The translations under genes were made by a program, and so were the position numbers. Shown here one piece after another: positions 10,995 to 22,356 of a stretch of 64,000 bases of DNA; position 1 is the first letter of the stretch, and each line of letters begins with the position of its first letter. Source of the stretch: Lasiosphaeria ovina (lineage: Eukaryota; Ascomycota; Sordariomycetes; Sordariales; Lasiosphaeriaceae). Location: positions 868,001-932,000 of the forward strand of contig JAULSN010000011.1 of the NCBI GenBank assembly GCA_033439765.1. Reading direction: 5' to 3'. The notes beneath the pieces are model-generated. The model ran no database searches and was not told where the DNA came from. It saw only the letters and a program-made list of their open reading frames with translations.

Positions 10995-11495
10995 CTAAGT
11001 GTAGTTGAGGTTCGAGTTGATGGCGTCTCTCTCCTCAGCGTAGCGCGATTTTACGGGAGTCGGAGAGGTCATGAGGTTAACGAGGTAGTCTAAATCGGTG
11101 GCGATATAGATCTTCCGCAACTGCGCAAAGTGGTCTTCAGGCTTGCCGCCGATGATATACCAAGCGACCCAATCCGAGGCCCGCGATAGTGCCTCGACAA
11201 ATCCACGTTGGTGTGACTGGGGGAGAGTGGGGTCGAGCCGGTCACCGCCGTTGTGTTGCGAATCAGGCCCGAAGTAGACCCCCCACGCGACCTGGGCTTT
11301 CCGCTGCGGACGCCCGATAAGCTTCAAGGCGCCAGAGACGTGGATGACTACACTGGAGTAGTCGGTCTGGACATTCCCGGATTCATCGACGTAATTGAGA
11401 TGGGATACCTGGCTTAATGGATTGTACGTAATCAGGTCCGAGTATGAGAGATTGCTGCTGGCAGGGTTGAATATGCAGACTCGAGCAGGAGGCAT
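10995..11495 (-). CDS. Degenerate RNase H-like protein
   Basis: Single exon, 166 aa, ATG at 11495. The block VAWGVYFGPDSQHN, followed by LPQSHQRGFVEAL and later KIYIATDLDYLVN, matches the order of the fungal RNase H-like fold (GVYFGPGS, LPQTNQRAE, ATDSEYLV). Compared with active enzymes, the first-strand Asp (normally in a DGA motif) is replaced in HVSGALK, and the acidic residue after the QR pair is Phe. Only the Asp in ATD remains, so two of the expected acidic ligands are missing and catalysis is unlikely. The protein stops soon after the third motif, so the C-terminal part of the fold is also short. It may be a decaying gene. Confidence 0.55.
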   Translation of the reverse strand: MPPARVCIFNPASSNLSYSDLITYNPLSQVSHLNYVDESGNVQTDYSSVVIHVSGALKLIGRPQRKAQVAWGVYFGPDSQHNGGDRLDPTLPQSHQRGFVEALSRASDWVAWYIIGGKPEDHFAQLRKIYIATDLDYLVNLMTSPTPVKSRYAEERDAINSNLNYT

Positions 11496-12899
11496 TATGC
11501 TAGTGTCCGCGACGATGGTGCCAATCCAAATTTGGAGCGCACTGGTTGACTGATTGATGCTTTGGGTTGATGCAAATATTGACCAACGGGAATGCTGCTA
11601 GAAAGAGATTCTTGGGGGTGGTTCAAGTTTTGGTGCGAGGGCAGCGAATCTGGGAGAGCTCGCAGAAGCGGAGATTTGGGACGTCTGAGAAGGCGATCCA
11701 CAATTGCTGGAAGCAAGCGCTCCTTCCTCTGGCGGAATGATGGGATAGATGCGCAAGCCAGGCAACCGCTGGTGGCAACTTCTTTGGAGTAGCAGAAGCC
11801 CTCAGCATCAATCCAAATTCGACGATAATTGCTCGAGGAGTGAGGGAACAAGCCCGCGCAAAGGAACCCCAGCGGTAGGGAAATTAGAGCACTGGACCTG
11901 CTTGTGAAAGCTGTGAGCTGTCTACAAAAACGAGCAGGCGGAGAGAGTTTCGTGCTATTTGGGAAGGAGCAGCGCTTGAACATGACGTAGGCATCTTACC
12001 TTCTTCATGTATGTAAGGTACACCCAGAGCAAGCCATTCGCAGGCCGTGCGAGACGCTTGCGAGTTTTGGCAAGCTCCATTTCTGAACAGGTGGCCAATA
12101 ATTACCAGTTCAAGGCAGGGGGCCACTTGTTGAAGCAGTGAAAAGGCACCACAACAGAACAACTACAAAACAACACGAAGGCGAGCCGCAGGCGAGCCTT
12201 AAAGAGTACAGGTACGGGAATCCATAAAAGAAAACAGCACTACTGCGTGCACTGGCCCGGAGATCTCAATTCATGGTACAGGGACGTGATTTCTGAAGAA
12301 TGGTTACAAAAGGGCGATGCCGGCCGTCTGATCAGAGTGAGGGCGGGCCGCCCATCTTATACGGGGTGCGCAGGCCAAGAAAATAGGAAAAACAAGTACA
12401 CTAGATTACTCGTCAGGGCTACAAAAACGCACTGACCAAGGGATAAGCACGGCTTTTTTGCGAATCAACCGACCTGACGAAGGAGCTTGCTCCGCAGTCA
12501 GGGCATTTTTGTAATCCTGACTAGTAAATTGGGTAAGCGTGTAAACAAGCCCCTTGTTACCCGGCCCTGAACCCCTGATCACTATCAATCCAGGAACATA
12601 TCTTCTGAACGATCGGCCCAAATGCTTCAGAGACTCAGGTCATTGGGACAGTCCCAACTATCTATCGTCTGAAGAGAATACGACTGCAGCACTTGCCACG
12701 ACCGCACATCCCACCCAAATTACCATGCTTTCCAACAGCCCATGAATGACTGTAAGCATACAAGTTTCTAAATATTTCACCGCGCTCCCATACACGATAA
12801 TTACGTGGTTGCTTATTTTAGTACCTTAGTTGACGGTTCGGCATTGCCGACGGAGGCCCAAAGAGCAGCTCTCCCTCCCCCCGGCGCAGCAGCAGCCGC
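11496..12899. other. Intergenic, no supportable gene
   Basis: About 1.4 kb. A 162-codon minus-strand frame opens at 11983 and ends at the start of the RNase H-like gene. It is Ser/Leu-rich with no recognisable domain and looks like leader sequence rather than a gene. Confidence 0.5.
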
Positions 12900-13259
12900 T
12901 CCGGGGGCCGGTCAAGGACCTGGGTCGAGGCAGATCCTGAGGTCACGGAGGCATTGGTCAAGGCGATGCGCCGCGAGCTCAAGGCGCTGAATAGCCTGCT
13001 GAGATATGTCATGGATGTCAAGTGGGACAACTATAAGGGCGGCCATCTGGTGGATTTCAGCTCGGCCTGGACGAGGCCGCATTTCGAGTTCCGCAGGGAC
13101 GTCAACTCGGACAAGGACATCGAGCTCAACCGGCAGGTTGACCTGCAAGCTTTTGACAAGATGGTGGCGGGCGAGCTGGGTATGAAGGGATTAGCCAGGG
13201 CTAAGCTAGACCCTGCCGTGATTTCACGGCTGCGGCTTCGACGGGGCAGAGAAGGGTGA
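12900..13259 (+). pseudogene. C-terminal remnant of a kinase-like fungal protein
   Basis: The frame reads RTWVEADPEVTEAL, then VKWDNYKGGHLVDFSSAWT, and ends after a basic tail. The pattern of a DVKWDN-type catalytic-loop motif followed by GGxLVDFSxAWTxPH resembles the C-terminal part of protein-kinase-like families expanded in Sordariomycetes (FTA2/FunK-type proteins). Only about 120 residues remain; nothing upstream encodes the N-lobe. It is called a remnant because no start codon or upstream exon can be supported. The family assignment is by memory of motif shape. Confidence 0.45.
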
Positions 13260-13872
13260 TAAACAAGCTCAATGAACGACAGGGTAGCACTAACTGGGTA
13301 CATTCTCCCTGACCTCTTTGCGCCGTATATATGTCTCAATAAGTAATTACCATTATATGCAGTCACTTGATCCCCATTAGTCGCCCCCTTACAAGCTGGC
13401 GCTAGGTAACAATTTGGGCCACAGACCAACTGGAACAGCGTATCCATGGCCGTCATAGACTAGAATAAATCCATGGCGACTTCGCCATGAGGATAACGCT
13501 AATGGGAACTACGCACCGAAACAGTGATCAAATCGCGGAGTCCACAGAGTGCCGCAACGGAAACGCGTGTTTACGTGTTTTGTTAATAGGGGCAAATGGT
13601 AATAGGGCCAAAGATAAAAAGAAAATCGGTCGTTATCCGTCAACACCCTAAAACGAAGCCACTAGACCTCACCGGCCCATTTGGCATTGTGGTGTTATGC
13701 AGAGAGCTGGTCGAGGATCACGTGTCACATGCATTTGACTGCCCATGGTGTGCCTGGGCTTGGGAGATGGTATGGGAATGCGGGGGGCGGGAGCGGGAGC
13801 CTGATTCTTGCTGGCAGATCTCAGCTATCTTACAATTCGATATCGCAGATACCAGCGACCGCCGAGGGAACC
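13260..13872. other. Intergenic, promoter side of the next gene
   Basis: About 610 bp. The frame of the downstream gene is open for 64 codons before its ATG but has no ATG in frame. No other feature seen. Confidence 0.5.
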
Positions 13873-14382
13873 ATGAGCGACACAACGCAACAGAAAGCAC
13901 AGGTGGTTCTTGCGCCATCCCGTCCGGCTGTCACGGGCAAGAAGTCCGTGTTCCTTGCCGGGACGACGAGCAGAACGGGTGGGCCGGAATGGCGGGATGT
14001 CCTTGCCGACGCACTGGCCCACCTCCCCGTGACCATCTTCAATCCCCTCCGGCCTGACTGGGACAGCTCGTGGCGGGAGGATATCGACTTTGCGCCCTTT
14101 CGAGAGCAGGTCGAGTGGGAGCTGGACATGCAGGAACAGGCTGACGTGGTCGTCGTCTACTATGGGCCGGCAACGGACGCACCCATCAGTCTCCTAGAAC
14201 TGGGGCTCTGTGCGCGCTCAGCCAAGGCCATTGTTGCTTGCCACAAGGACTACAGGAAGAGGGGCAACGTCCATATTGTGTCCCAGAGGTTGGGAATAGA
14301 GTTCCTGGATGCCGAAGACGACCTCGCAGCCTCGGTCATCAACAGACTCGAACTGCTTCTAGCCCAAAGTGACAGCGCTTGA
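13873..14382 (+). CDS. Nucleoside 2-deoxyribosyltransferase-like protein
   Basis: Single exon, 169 aa from the ATG at 13873 (context GGGAACCATGAGC). Ordered motifs are KSVFLAGTTSR, GPEWRDVLADAL, FNPLRPDWDSSW, FREQVEWELDM, ADVVVVYYGPAT, PISLLELGL and a C-terminal RGNVHIVSQR. These match the Nuc_deoxyri_tr2 family, a Rossmann-like fold related to nucleoside 2-deoxyribosyltransferases; the Glu in LLELGL is at the expected nucleophile position. Such enzymes cleave or exchange the N-glycosidic bond of nucleosides. The fold is distantly related to NAD-cleaving TIR-like domains. The true substrate in fungi is not established. It sits alone among HET and remnant genes. Confidence 0.8.
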   Translation: MSDTTQQKAQVVLAPSRPAVTGKKSVFLAGTTSRTGGPEWRDVLADALAHLPVTIFNPLRPDWDSSWREDIDFAPFREQVEWELDMQEQADVVVVYYGPATDAPISLLELGLCARSAKAIVACHKDYRKRGNVHIVSQRLGIEFLDAEDDLAASVINRLELLLAQSDSA

Positions 14383-14858
14383 GCCACCTCGGGGCCATTT
14401 CACCGGGCGGGCAAGAAGACTTGCGTCCAATGTCGCAAACCGAGCATCCATGTCTGACTCGAAGGCGAGGTAGAAAGACCCAGGGCATGTGTACCAGATG
14501 TGAGCAGCCCCACGAGCCAGAAAGTCCCGTCAGCGGCCCAATCTTAACCCGAGGTCTCCCATGCTACCGCTCGCGAGCGAAGCTGCGATTGGAACACCCT
14601 TGCATTGTATGTATTATGGGGGATATTTTTTTCTGCCAATTTATCTTTGCAGCCCGTCACTCGTTGGTTCGCTGCGTCGGCGCGTTGGGGGTGGACTCGG
14701 CATCGTCAGGCAGATCGAATCGGAAAGTAGGGCATTTGGGAGTCGAGGCAAAATAGGGACACGTTCGATGACACCAAACGTTACGTTTGTGCTGCTCTGA
14801 CACCGTGGCGCTGTTTCGAGACGTTGGGTCAGCAGGGTCAGCAGGGTCAGCAGCAGAG
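14383..14858. other. Intergenic, no gene seen
   Basis: About 475 bp. It includes a triple repeat of GGGTCAGCA near 14825-14852, a 10-bp-period microrepeat. Confidence 0.5.
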
Positions 14859-15245
14859 TCACAGGTCTGAGTCCGCAATCAGCGCCGCAGCGCCTTCGTC
14901 ATTGTCATCGCAATCGCGACGTGACGGTGCAGTTGACTCGATCAATCGTTTGCGCTTCGGGTCAAAGTTGGTTTCCTGTAATATCCGCAGCAGATCTTGA
15001 CAATTCGAATCTTTGGCAATTGCAAACGAGCGGAAGGTAATTCGGACGGGGCGGCGGCGCGTGAGATTGAAAAGCTGCAAAACTCGAACAGGCGGAGCTT
15101 CAGGGCGCGCGACAGACGATGCAGCTCCAATTGACCCCAAATTGAGGCTTGACGGCAGGGCTTGCGCCACAGTGTGGTGGGGAATATCGGTTGAGTGCGA
15201 CAAGCTTTGACTCTGCTTGTGCCGCCCCGCCTCTGGGCAATTCAT
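14859..15245 (-). CDS. Possible small hypothetical protein
   Basis: An ATG frame of 128 codons, divergent from the cysteinyl-tRNA synthetase gene with 101 bp between the two ATGs. The middle (VRVLQLFNLTRRRPVRIT and SNCQDLLRILQ) looks protein-like, but no family is recognised. It may instead be promoter DNA of the synthetase gene. Confidence 0.3.
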   Translation of the reverse strand: MNCPEAGRHKQSQSLSHSTDIPHHTVAQALPSSLNLGSIGAASSVARPEAPPVRVLQLFNLTRRRPVRITFRSFAIAKDSNCQDLLRILQETNFDPKRKRLIESTAPSRRDCDDNDEGAAALIADSDL

Positions 15246-15346
15246 TGGAGCAAAATTGCGAAACCAACGTTCCTTGACTCATCTCCAAAACGGCCACGCT
15301 GACCTCTTTATACACGGCAACTCTCTAAACCGTGGCCCGCGGCTGA

Positions 15347-18300
15347 ATGCGCTCCTTTAACAGTGTCCGCCGCTTCTTCTTCTTCCATTCTTTCACTGCC
15401 AGGCCAGTTTTGCACCAGACCCCGCTCCAGTTCCAGCTGCCGCGGGCTTACTCCTTCTCAATGGCGCCCATCGTCGTCCACAACTCGCTGAAGCCCGGCG
15501 CGCCGGTGCCCTTTGTGCCCAAAGACGTGGGCAAGGTGTCCTGGTACGCTTGCGGCCCCACCACGTACGACCTCAGCCATCTCGGCCACGCCCGCAACTA
15601 TGTCTCGACCGACATCATACGCCGAGGTGAGCCATCAACCCAGAAGCGCATGTCTTGGTCTGTCAGCTGGCTGACAACTGACCTCCCATCCGCACAGTCC
15701 TGATGCACCACTTTGGGTTTAAAGTCAACTTTGTTGTAAGTGACTGCCGCCATTCATCTCAAAATCAAGACCATCGCTGACCCCTAGGCATAGATGAACT
15801 ACACCGATGTAGATGACAAGGTTCGTTTTCAACAGTGTGACAGGTGCTGTTCTTAATTGCTTTGGCTTAAACTTGTCCTAGATTATCATCAAGGCTCGGA
15901 GGAATCGGCTGCTCGAGCTCGAGAAAGACAAGCCTTACAGCCCTGAGCAGATTCGCGATATCGTATTCAAGGCTTTCGTGGCGTATGCGGACAGTAACTT
16001 GCCTCTCCTGCTATCCGCAGGTGATGCGGCAGGACTGAACGAGAACAACTACCAAGAACGAAAAGAGTCGGCCTATGGCCATGTCCTGGTAGGCGGCACC
16101 CTCTCGGGGGAAGGTAAGCCCAGCGATCCCGAGGCAAAGGTGAAGATGCACCTCAACAACATGGATTCCGCAGCCCAGTCTCTGAAGGCCGGAAGTTCAT
16201 TTGAGGGCGCCGACGAGATTCTCCTCCCCTACCTAGACTCGCTCTACAAGGAGACAATCGACACCAGTGACCAGACAATCTTCACCAATCTTACGCAAGC
16301 CATGGAGAAAGCCTTTAGCGATGACATGAAGGCCTTGAATGTTCTGCCGCCGGATGCCGTGACTCGCGTGACCGAATATGTGCCGCAGATTGTCACTTTC
16401 GTCGAGCAGGTTATCAAGAAGGGGTTTGCGTACGAGGCCAATGGCTCGGTTTACTTCGATATCGCGGCATTTGAGAAGGCCGGCAATACATACGCCCGAT
16501 TGCGCCCAGAGAGCAAGAATGACAAGACGCTGCAGGAGGAGGGCGAGGGCTCCTTGTCAAAGGCGCTCGAAGGGAAAAAGCGGTCGGGCGATTTTGCGCT
16601 GTACGTTGAATTTACCGTGACCGCGTTGGGGGGCAATACTGACTGAGCCACAATACAGTTGGAAAAGATCAAAGCCCGGCGAGCCCTACTGGCCGAGTCC
16701 CTGGGGCGCAGGCCGGCCTGGCTGGCACATTGAGTGCTCTGTCATGGCGTCGGATAAGCTTGGCGACCAGATGGATATCCATTCTGGCGGCATCGACCTG
16801 GCTTTCCCCCACCACGACAACGAGTTGGCGCAGAGCGAGGCCTACTTCCACGAGTGCGACAAGGGCGAGCACACGTGGGTCAATTACTTTTTGGTAAATC
16901 AAACGTCTTCGGCTGAGAATTCGCAGCGTGGATGACAGCTAACTCGTCGTTCCAGCACATGGGCCACCTTTCCATTTCAGGTACGTGTTGAATTGTTTCC
17001 TCGCAATTAATCTAGACCGGCTCTGACCTTTTAAAGGGAGTAAAATGTCGAAGAGTTTGAAGAATTTCCAGACGATTCAAGACGCACTTGCCACTACGTA
17101 CACGTCGCGGAATATGAGGATTGTGTTCCTAATGAGCCGGTGGAACGACGGCGTGGAGATCTCGCCCGACATGCGAAAGCAGGCCGATAACTGGGAGACC
17201 ACGCTTGATGTAAGTGTTTGATCACAGGGTCGCGCGGAACATTGCTAACAAAATCTAGAATTTCTTCACTAATATCAAGGCGAAGCTGTCTGAGGCGGCC
17301 GGGGTGCCAACGGACGCGGTCAAGGATCTCTCGTTGGCTTCCACCAAAAGGGGGTTGTTCGAGGAACTGGAGCAGGCCAAAACTGACGTGGATGCGGCGC
17401 TTAGGAACTCTTTTGACACTTTCACCGCCATGCAGATCATCCTCAGGCTTGTCCGTGATGCCAACATCCACATGAACGACAGGGCTGCAGAGCCCAACCT
17501 GCAGGCGGTCGAGGCGGTTGCGCGGTGGGTGACTAAGATTGTGGGTATCTTTGGACTTGACGCCGGCGCCGCGCCGCCCTACGAAGGTCTTGGATGGACT
17601 TCTGCCAGCTCGGCGGCTGCCGCCAATGTCGACCCGAAAACTGCTGTTAAGCCGTATGCCGCCGTCTTCTCCAAAGTCAAGGGAGAAGTAGAGGCGTTCG
17701 GTCTTTCGGACACCTCGGTCCGGGCCCTTCTCGAGCAGCAATCGCCCGAGAACGAATTCACAGAGCTGGAGAAGGCTGGCGAGCGGGATACGGAGAAGCT
17801 GGCCCTGCCGTTTATCCGAGCGACCTCGCGCCTGCGCGATGAACTGCGGGGAATTGTTTCGTCTGCAACCCCCCTCGAGCCCAAAACCAAGCACGCCATC
17901 CTCGCCCTCAGCGACCGCATCCGCGACTATGATCTCACTGACCTCGGCGTCCAGCTAGACGACCAGACAGACAAGCCGAGCTTGGTCAAGTTCGTGCCGG
18001 CTGCTAGGCTCATTGCGGCGCGCGAGGAGAAGGCGGCGCTGTTGGCCGAAAAGGCGAGACAGAAGGAAGAGGGTAAGTTGCATTCTCTCTCACTGCCCCC
18101 ACCCAAGGTAACCCGAAGTGAGGTCATTGCTAACTGTCTGGTTCTTCCTTTTCTCCAAACAGCCCGGAAAGCCAGAGAGAAGGCCGACGAGGAGAAGTGG
18201 GCCAAGGCCAAAGTGACCCCGCAAGACTTGTTCCGGAGCGATGCGAAATACCAGGAGTGGGATGCTCAGGGGCTGCCGACCAAGCTGGCCGACGGCAATG

Positions 18301-18398
18301 CGGTGCCCAAGAGCCAGATCAAAAAGCTAACCAAGGAGTGGGAGAAGCAGAAGAAGCTGCATGAGGAGTATCTCACCAAGTTTGGCCCCGGGGCTTAA
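15347..18398 (+). CDS. Cysteinyl-tRNA synthetase, probably dual cytosolic/mitochondrial
   Basis: Model: exons 15347-15626, 15698-15735, 15794-15820, 15882-16600, 16659-16893, 16956-16980, 17037-17209, 17259-18072 and 18163-18398, 848 aa, all in phase. It charges tRNA-Cys. Class I signatures are HLGH (residues 78-81, after the ACGPTTYD zinc-ligand Cys) and KMSKS ([11 protein letters not shown], split by an intron inside the SG pair). Zinc-site residues are also seen in GWHIECS and [13 protein letters not shown]. The eukaryotic insertion in the catalytic domain and a charged C-terminal tail ([11 protein letters not shown]) are present. The first ATG adds 38 residues rich in Arg, Phe and Ser ([13 protein letters not shown]), typical of a mitochondrial presequence. 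The second in-frame ATG at 15461 starts MAPIVVHNS, typical of cytosolic enzymes. Confidence 0.95.
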
Positions 18399-19097
18399 TT
18401 TTTTTCTTTTTTTCTTGCCTTTGAGTGCAGCGTTTAGAGTGGTCTGATTAAACGGCGGATGGGCTTGCACCATTACTTCTTGGACTTGAATATCCTTGAT
18501 AAACAGTTTTTACAAGAGTTTTCCCTCTGGGCCCTTGTCTTTATTGCTTCTTGTAGTTTTGGTGGAAATTTGATTCTTGTGATGGACATTATAGATGTGG
18601 GAAAAGTTTGAATAGCTCAAATACTTCCGTGTGTAGCAATCATGAGTCATGCACTTGTGAAATACCTAGGTAGTCTTTGATCCAAGTGTTGCAAGTGGTC
18701 AGGGGTATAGAGAGAGCTCGAATTGAAAACGCTAAAGTACTGATGGATATCGAAATTCGCACCAGTTCCAACTGAATGAACGACTACTTTCCTTTTCTTC
18801 CTTTTGGTTCCCATTCTCTTCCTCGGAAACAGCAGCGTGTTTTACAATCTTCTCCCATCCGGCAAGTAATTACTGAGATGGGACAGACAGCAGTTTCTTC
18901 CACCACACACGCACCTCTTACGCACGGGAAGCAGAAACAGAACAAGACGATAAGCATATTGAGAAGGGGCAGACAGGGCAGACATGGGCAGGGGGTTGGG
19001 GTATGGTGATGGTTACATAATCTGGGAAACACACACAACAGCCAAACAAGCAAGCGACAGACTGCGACACAGCCAGACCAAAAGAAAGACGAGGCAA
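18399..19097. other. Intergenic between convergent genes
   Basis: About 700 bp separating the 3' ends of the synthetase gene and the minus-strand 718-aa gene. A T-rich run follows the synthetase stop. No gene seen. Confidence 0.6.
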
Positions 19098-21882
19098 CTA
19101 CTTGGGCGCGGGCCCCTGCAGCAGCGGCTCGAAGCTGGCGTCGCGCGGCAGGGCCGGCAGGATCTGGCTGACCCAGGCGATGATCTGCGGGGCGCCGAAG
19201 GTGATCTTGCAGCCAGTCGCGGTAGTGGTCATGCTGAAGTCGGACGACGACGACGACGAGTGGAAGCTGGCCGAGGCGCTAAACGGGCCCCAGCCGACGC
19301 TGGCGCGCGACGACGTCGACGACGAGTGGAAGTGCTGCTCGATGTGGCTCGTGTCGCCCGTGAACTCGATCTCGGTGTTGCAGGCCAGGATGAAGGCCGT
19401 CGGGTACGACGGGAACACGTTGTACATGGCCAGCGACTTGATGCTCTTGGGGTCCTTGCCCTGCGCGTCCATCCACGCGTGCAGGAGTTCGGGGCCGGGG
19501 GAGAGCCGTGCGTCGCCGCCAATATCGATCTCGAAGTCGTTGAACAGCTCGCCGTACAGCCACGGCCGGTCGATGTTGACGACCATGGCCGAGAAGTTGA
19601 GCGACACGGCGCAGTTCGACATGTCCTGCCGCATGTTGGACGTGCTCTCGTCGTGCGAGTACGACCCGCCCCCCGAGAACAGCCCCCACCCGCCGCCGGC
19701 GCTGACGCTGAAGCCCCACGAGGACTCGTCCGTGTGCTTCTTCTGGTCGGCTGACGAGAAGGACAGGCTGATGTTGGTCCACGGGTCGAGCGGGGCCTTG
19801 ACGGGCGGTGCCGTGCTGCCCGGCAGCGGCAGGTTGAAGATGGGCAGCGCCAGCTCCGCGTCCTTAGCCGGCACGTTGTTGCCCGACGTCGGTTCGTTGT
19901 TGGGGTCGGCGTTGGGGTCGGCCGTCGTCGGCGTGCTCGTCGCGCTGATGATGGGCACGATGCCCCCCTGGTTCAGCAGCGGGTCCTTGAGCAGCGCCTG
20001 CAGCTTGGTCAGCTGGTCGGCCACGCGGTCGAGCAGCGTCTGGATCGTGCCCTGGGCGTCTGTTTTCAGGGGGCGAGCTCCATGTTAGCTTTGCCACCAA
20101 TTATTGCGGAATTCAGAGGGCAAGAGATCAAGACTTGCCTGTATCGGGCTGCGACAGCTCCCACTTGACAATCTCGGACGACTTGGCCTCCCACTTGGCA
20201 ATCGCCTGGGTGAGTTTGTCGCGCTTGTCGTTGAGGTCGACGCTGTTGTCGCCGCCGTTGGCCTTGCCTTGGGCCTGGTACAAGTCCGAGTAGGCTGTGG
20301 TCAGGCCAGCCTGCTCCGTGGTGATGTCGGGCTTGGGGCCGACGTTGTCCTTGGGATACGTGGGCGGCGAGGCCGTGACTTCCTGGATTTGTTATGAGCC
20401 TTTGACACTACGAAACGAGAATCGTTGGAATCTGGGCTTCCACTGACCGTCTTGAGCGCGTTCAGCGACGCCTCGAACTCGGTGAGCCGCGAAATCTCCG
20501 ACGTGACCTGGTCCCGCGTGAACGCCGGCCGGCCCGTCTTGAAGCCCTCGACCTTGTCCCTGCAAAGACTCGCCCTGTGCACGCGGTAAGCGACTGGGCT
20601 CTTGTTTCCGCGCTGCAGCTTTACTTACCAGGTCTTGGGAGTGAGGTTGACCTCCTGCAGCTCATTGGCGCCATCGGCGTCGACGATGGTAGAATTTCTC
20701 ATCGATTGCTGTTTCGACAGCTTGTCAGCCCCTGTTTCAAACCGCACAAGAGCCTGCAGGCCAAATCTTTGGGCGCTGTTCACTTACCTTGCTGCTTTCA
20801 ATGCGGCCCATGATCGAGTCGACGTCGACCAGTCCTGATTGCGGCTGCAACATTAGAGGCGAGGCTTTCACACAACAGGCAAGGTGTTTCAGCTGCGAGA
20901 GTGGAGCGACTTACCAAAGTTGTACTCGACATTGTACTTGTTTCCGTTGGTTACCCAGTCCATCCAACGGGCTTGGGTGTCCTCTTTGAACTAATGATTC
21001 GCGCCGACTGTGAGCAGCCAAGTCCTGAAGCAGCCAAAACTCAAGCACAGCCGGTCAGGATACTTACACGTCGGTAATGGGTCTGGGCCCAGTCATTGTA
21101 CTGCTGGACGGCAGCGGTGTTGTCGTTCTTGTTCTGGTTAGTTGCGTCCTCTGTGGACCATGCTGGTCAGCCACAGCACACACGCACACGAAAACAAAGC
21201 CATCTGATTCACAATTCACAATTCACAGTCCACAACAGGGGGAGGGTGCATCTTACGTCTGGCCTTGGCCTTGGCCTCGTCCCAAGCGTCCTGGGCGGTG
21301 GCCCAGGCGATCTGCTTCTCAATGTACACCTCGACGGGGGTCTTGCCCGTCTTGGTATCGGGCTTGGTCAGGTACTTCATGGCGTCGTCGTACGACTTGT
21401 CGCCGGGGCTGCGGATGCGGTTGCCCTCGGTGCTGACGGTCGCCTTCTTGGGCACCAGGTAGTCGAGGGCCGACGCGTAGCTGCGCGCGACGCTCTTGCC
21501 CGTGTTGCCGATCTGCGTCGCCACGTTTAGTCAGGGCTTTTGTTTCTTCTCGCCTTCGGAGATATATAGACAGAGAAATACGTACCATGATGCTGGCGAG
21601 CGGCATCATCGAGTCGACAAGCTTGGCCTCGGCCTGGCGGACCTGTGAGGGCGTGAACGGGTTGGTGACGGGGTCGTAGACATAGCTGCCGCCCTTGGCG
21701 ATGTCGGCAACGTCGATGACGGTTCCCGGCAGCGACAGCGTCATGTACTGCTCGGGAGCCACGGGGAGCGCGTTGACCAGCGCCTGCCGGACGAGCGTCG
21801 ACACGGCAGCCGTCTCCTCGAGCGCCTGCTTCCGCTGGGCCGCCTGAGTGTCCTGGACGTTTCCGCCGCCTGTGTCGGCCAT
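19098..21882 (-). CDS. Conserved fungal protein of unknown function, 718 aa
   Basis: Model on the minus strand: exons 21882-21586, 21512-21257, 21150-21068, 20990-20915, 20834-20788, 20708-20629, 20559-20448, 20382-20139 and 20059-19098. All phases agree. The intron between the last two exons is GC-AG: donor GCAAGT at 20138, end AACAG at 20060; a GT donor there would break the frame. The N-terminal half is Gln/Ala/Asp-rich and probably helical. The C-terminal half has Gly/Ser-rich strands (SVSAGGGWGLFSGGGSYSHD), then INIDRP-like NIDRPWLYGELF and a final GCKITFGAPQIIAWVSQ block. I recall similar uncharacterised proteins in Sordariomycetes but no named domain. No signal peptide or membrane segment. 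Start chosen at MADTGGG; the frame remains open further upstream (see the repeat). Confidence 0.75.
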
Positions 21883-22356
21883 GTTGTCAAGTGTTGATGG
21901 TGCTAGGGCCTGAGGTAGTATCAGAGGCTCTGGGACTTGAGCGACCAAAAGCTCTTGCACTTGAGGTGGAAGAGACTCTGGTATGTGGGGAAGCTGGGGT
22001 TCCGGCGCTTGTGGTGTCAGAGGCTCCGCTATTTGAGGTAGCAAGGGTTCTGGCACCTGAGGTGCTGGGATCTCAGGCCCTGGGGGTGTCAGAGGCTCTG
22101 CTGCTGGGGATATCAAAGGTTCTGACACAGAAGGGACGGTTGAGGTCTCAGGCTCTTGGGGTGTCAGGGGCGGCTGCTGCACGTGTGATGCTGGGGGTTC
22201 AGGCACTTGGGGAGGCGTGAGAGGTTCTAGAACCTGCGGCAACAGAGGCTCTGATTCTTGGGGCGTCGGGGGCTCCAGGACGAGAGAGGCCCGAGGTTCC
22301 GGCACTTGGTGTGACGGAGGTTCGGGGTTTTGAAAAAGACGGGAGACGGAAGTCAC
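21883..22356 (-). repeat. In-frame Pro-rich minisatellite upstream of the 718-aa gene
   Basis: About 158 stop-free codons continue the frame of the 718-aa protein upstream of its ATG. They are built from roughly 24-bp units encoding EPLLPQVP-like octapeptides (about 14 degenerate copies). There is no ATG in this stretch, and a TGA closes it at 22362-22360. Either an upstream exon splices in (a CTAG acceptor sits just before it) or the repeat is non-coding 5' leader. Confidence 0.7.

Noticed and set aside
11496..11983. A 162-aa minus-strand protein upstream of the RNase H-like gene
   Set aside because: Low-complexity Ser/Leu/Arg composition, no motif, and it ends on the start of the next gene; probably 5' flank.
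19102..20088. A 328-codon plus-strand frame opposite the 718-aa gene
   Set aside because: The minus strand joins nine exons in phase with protein-like sequence; the plus frame is antisense.
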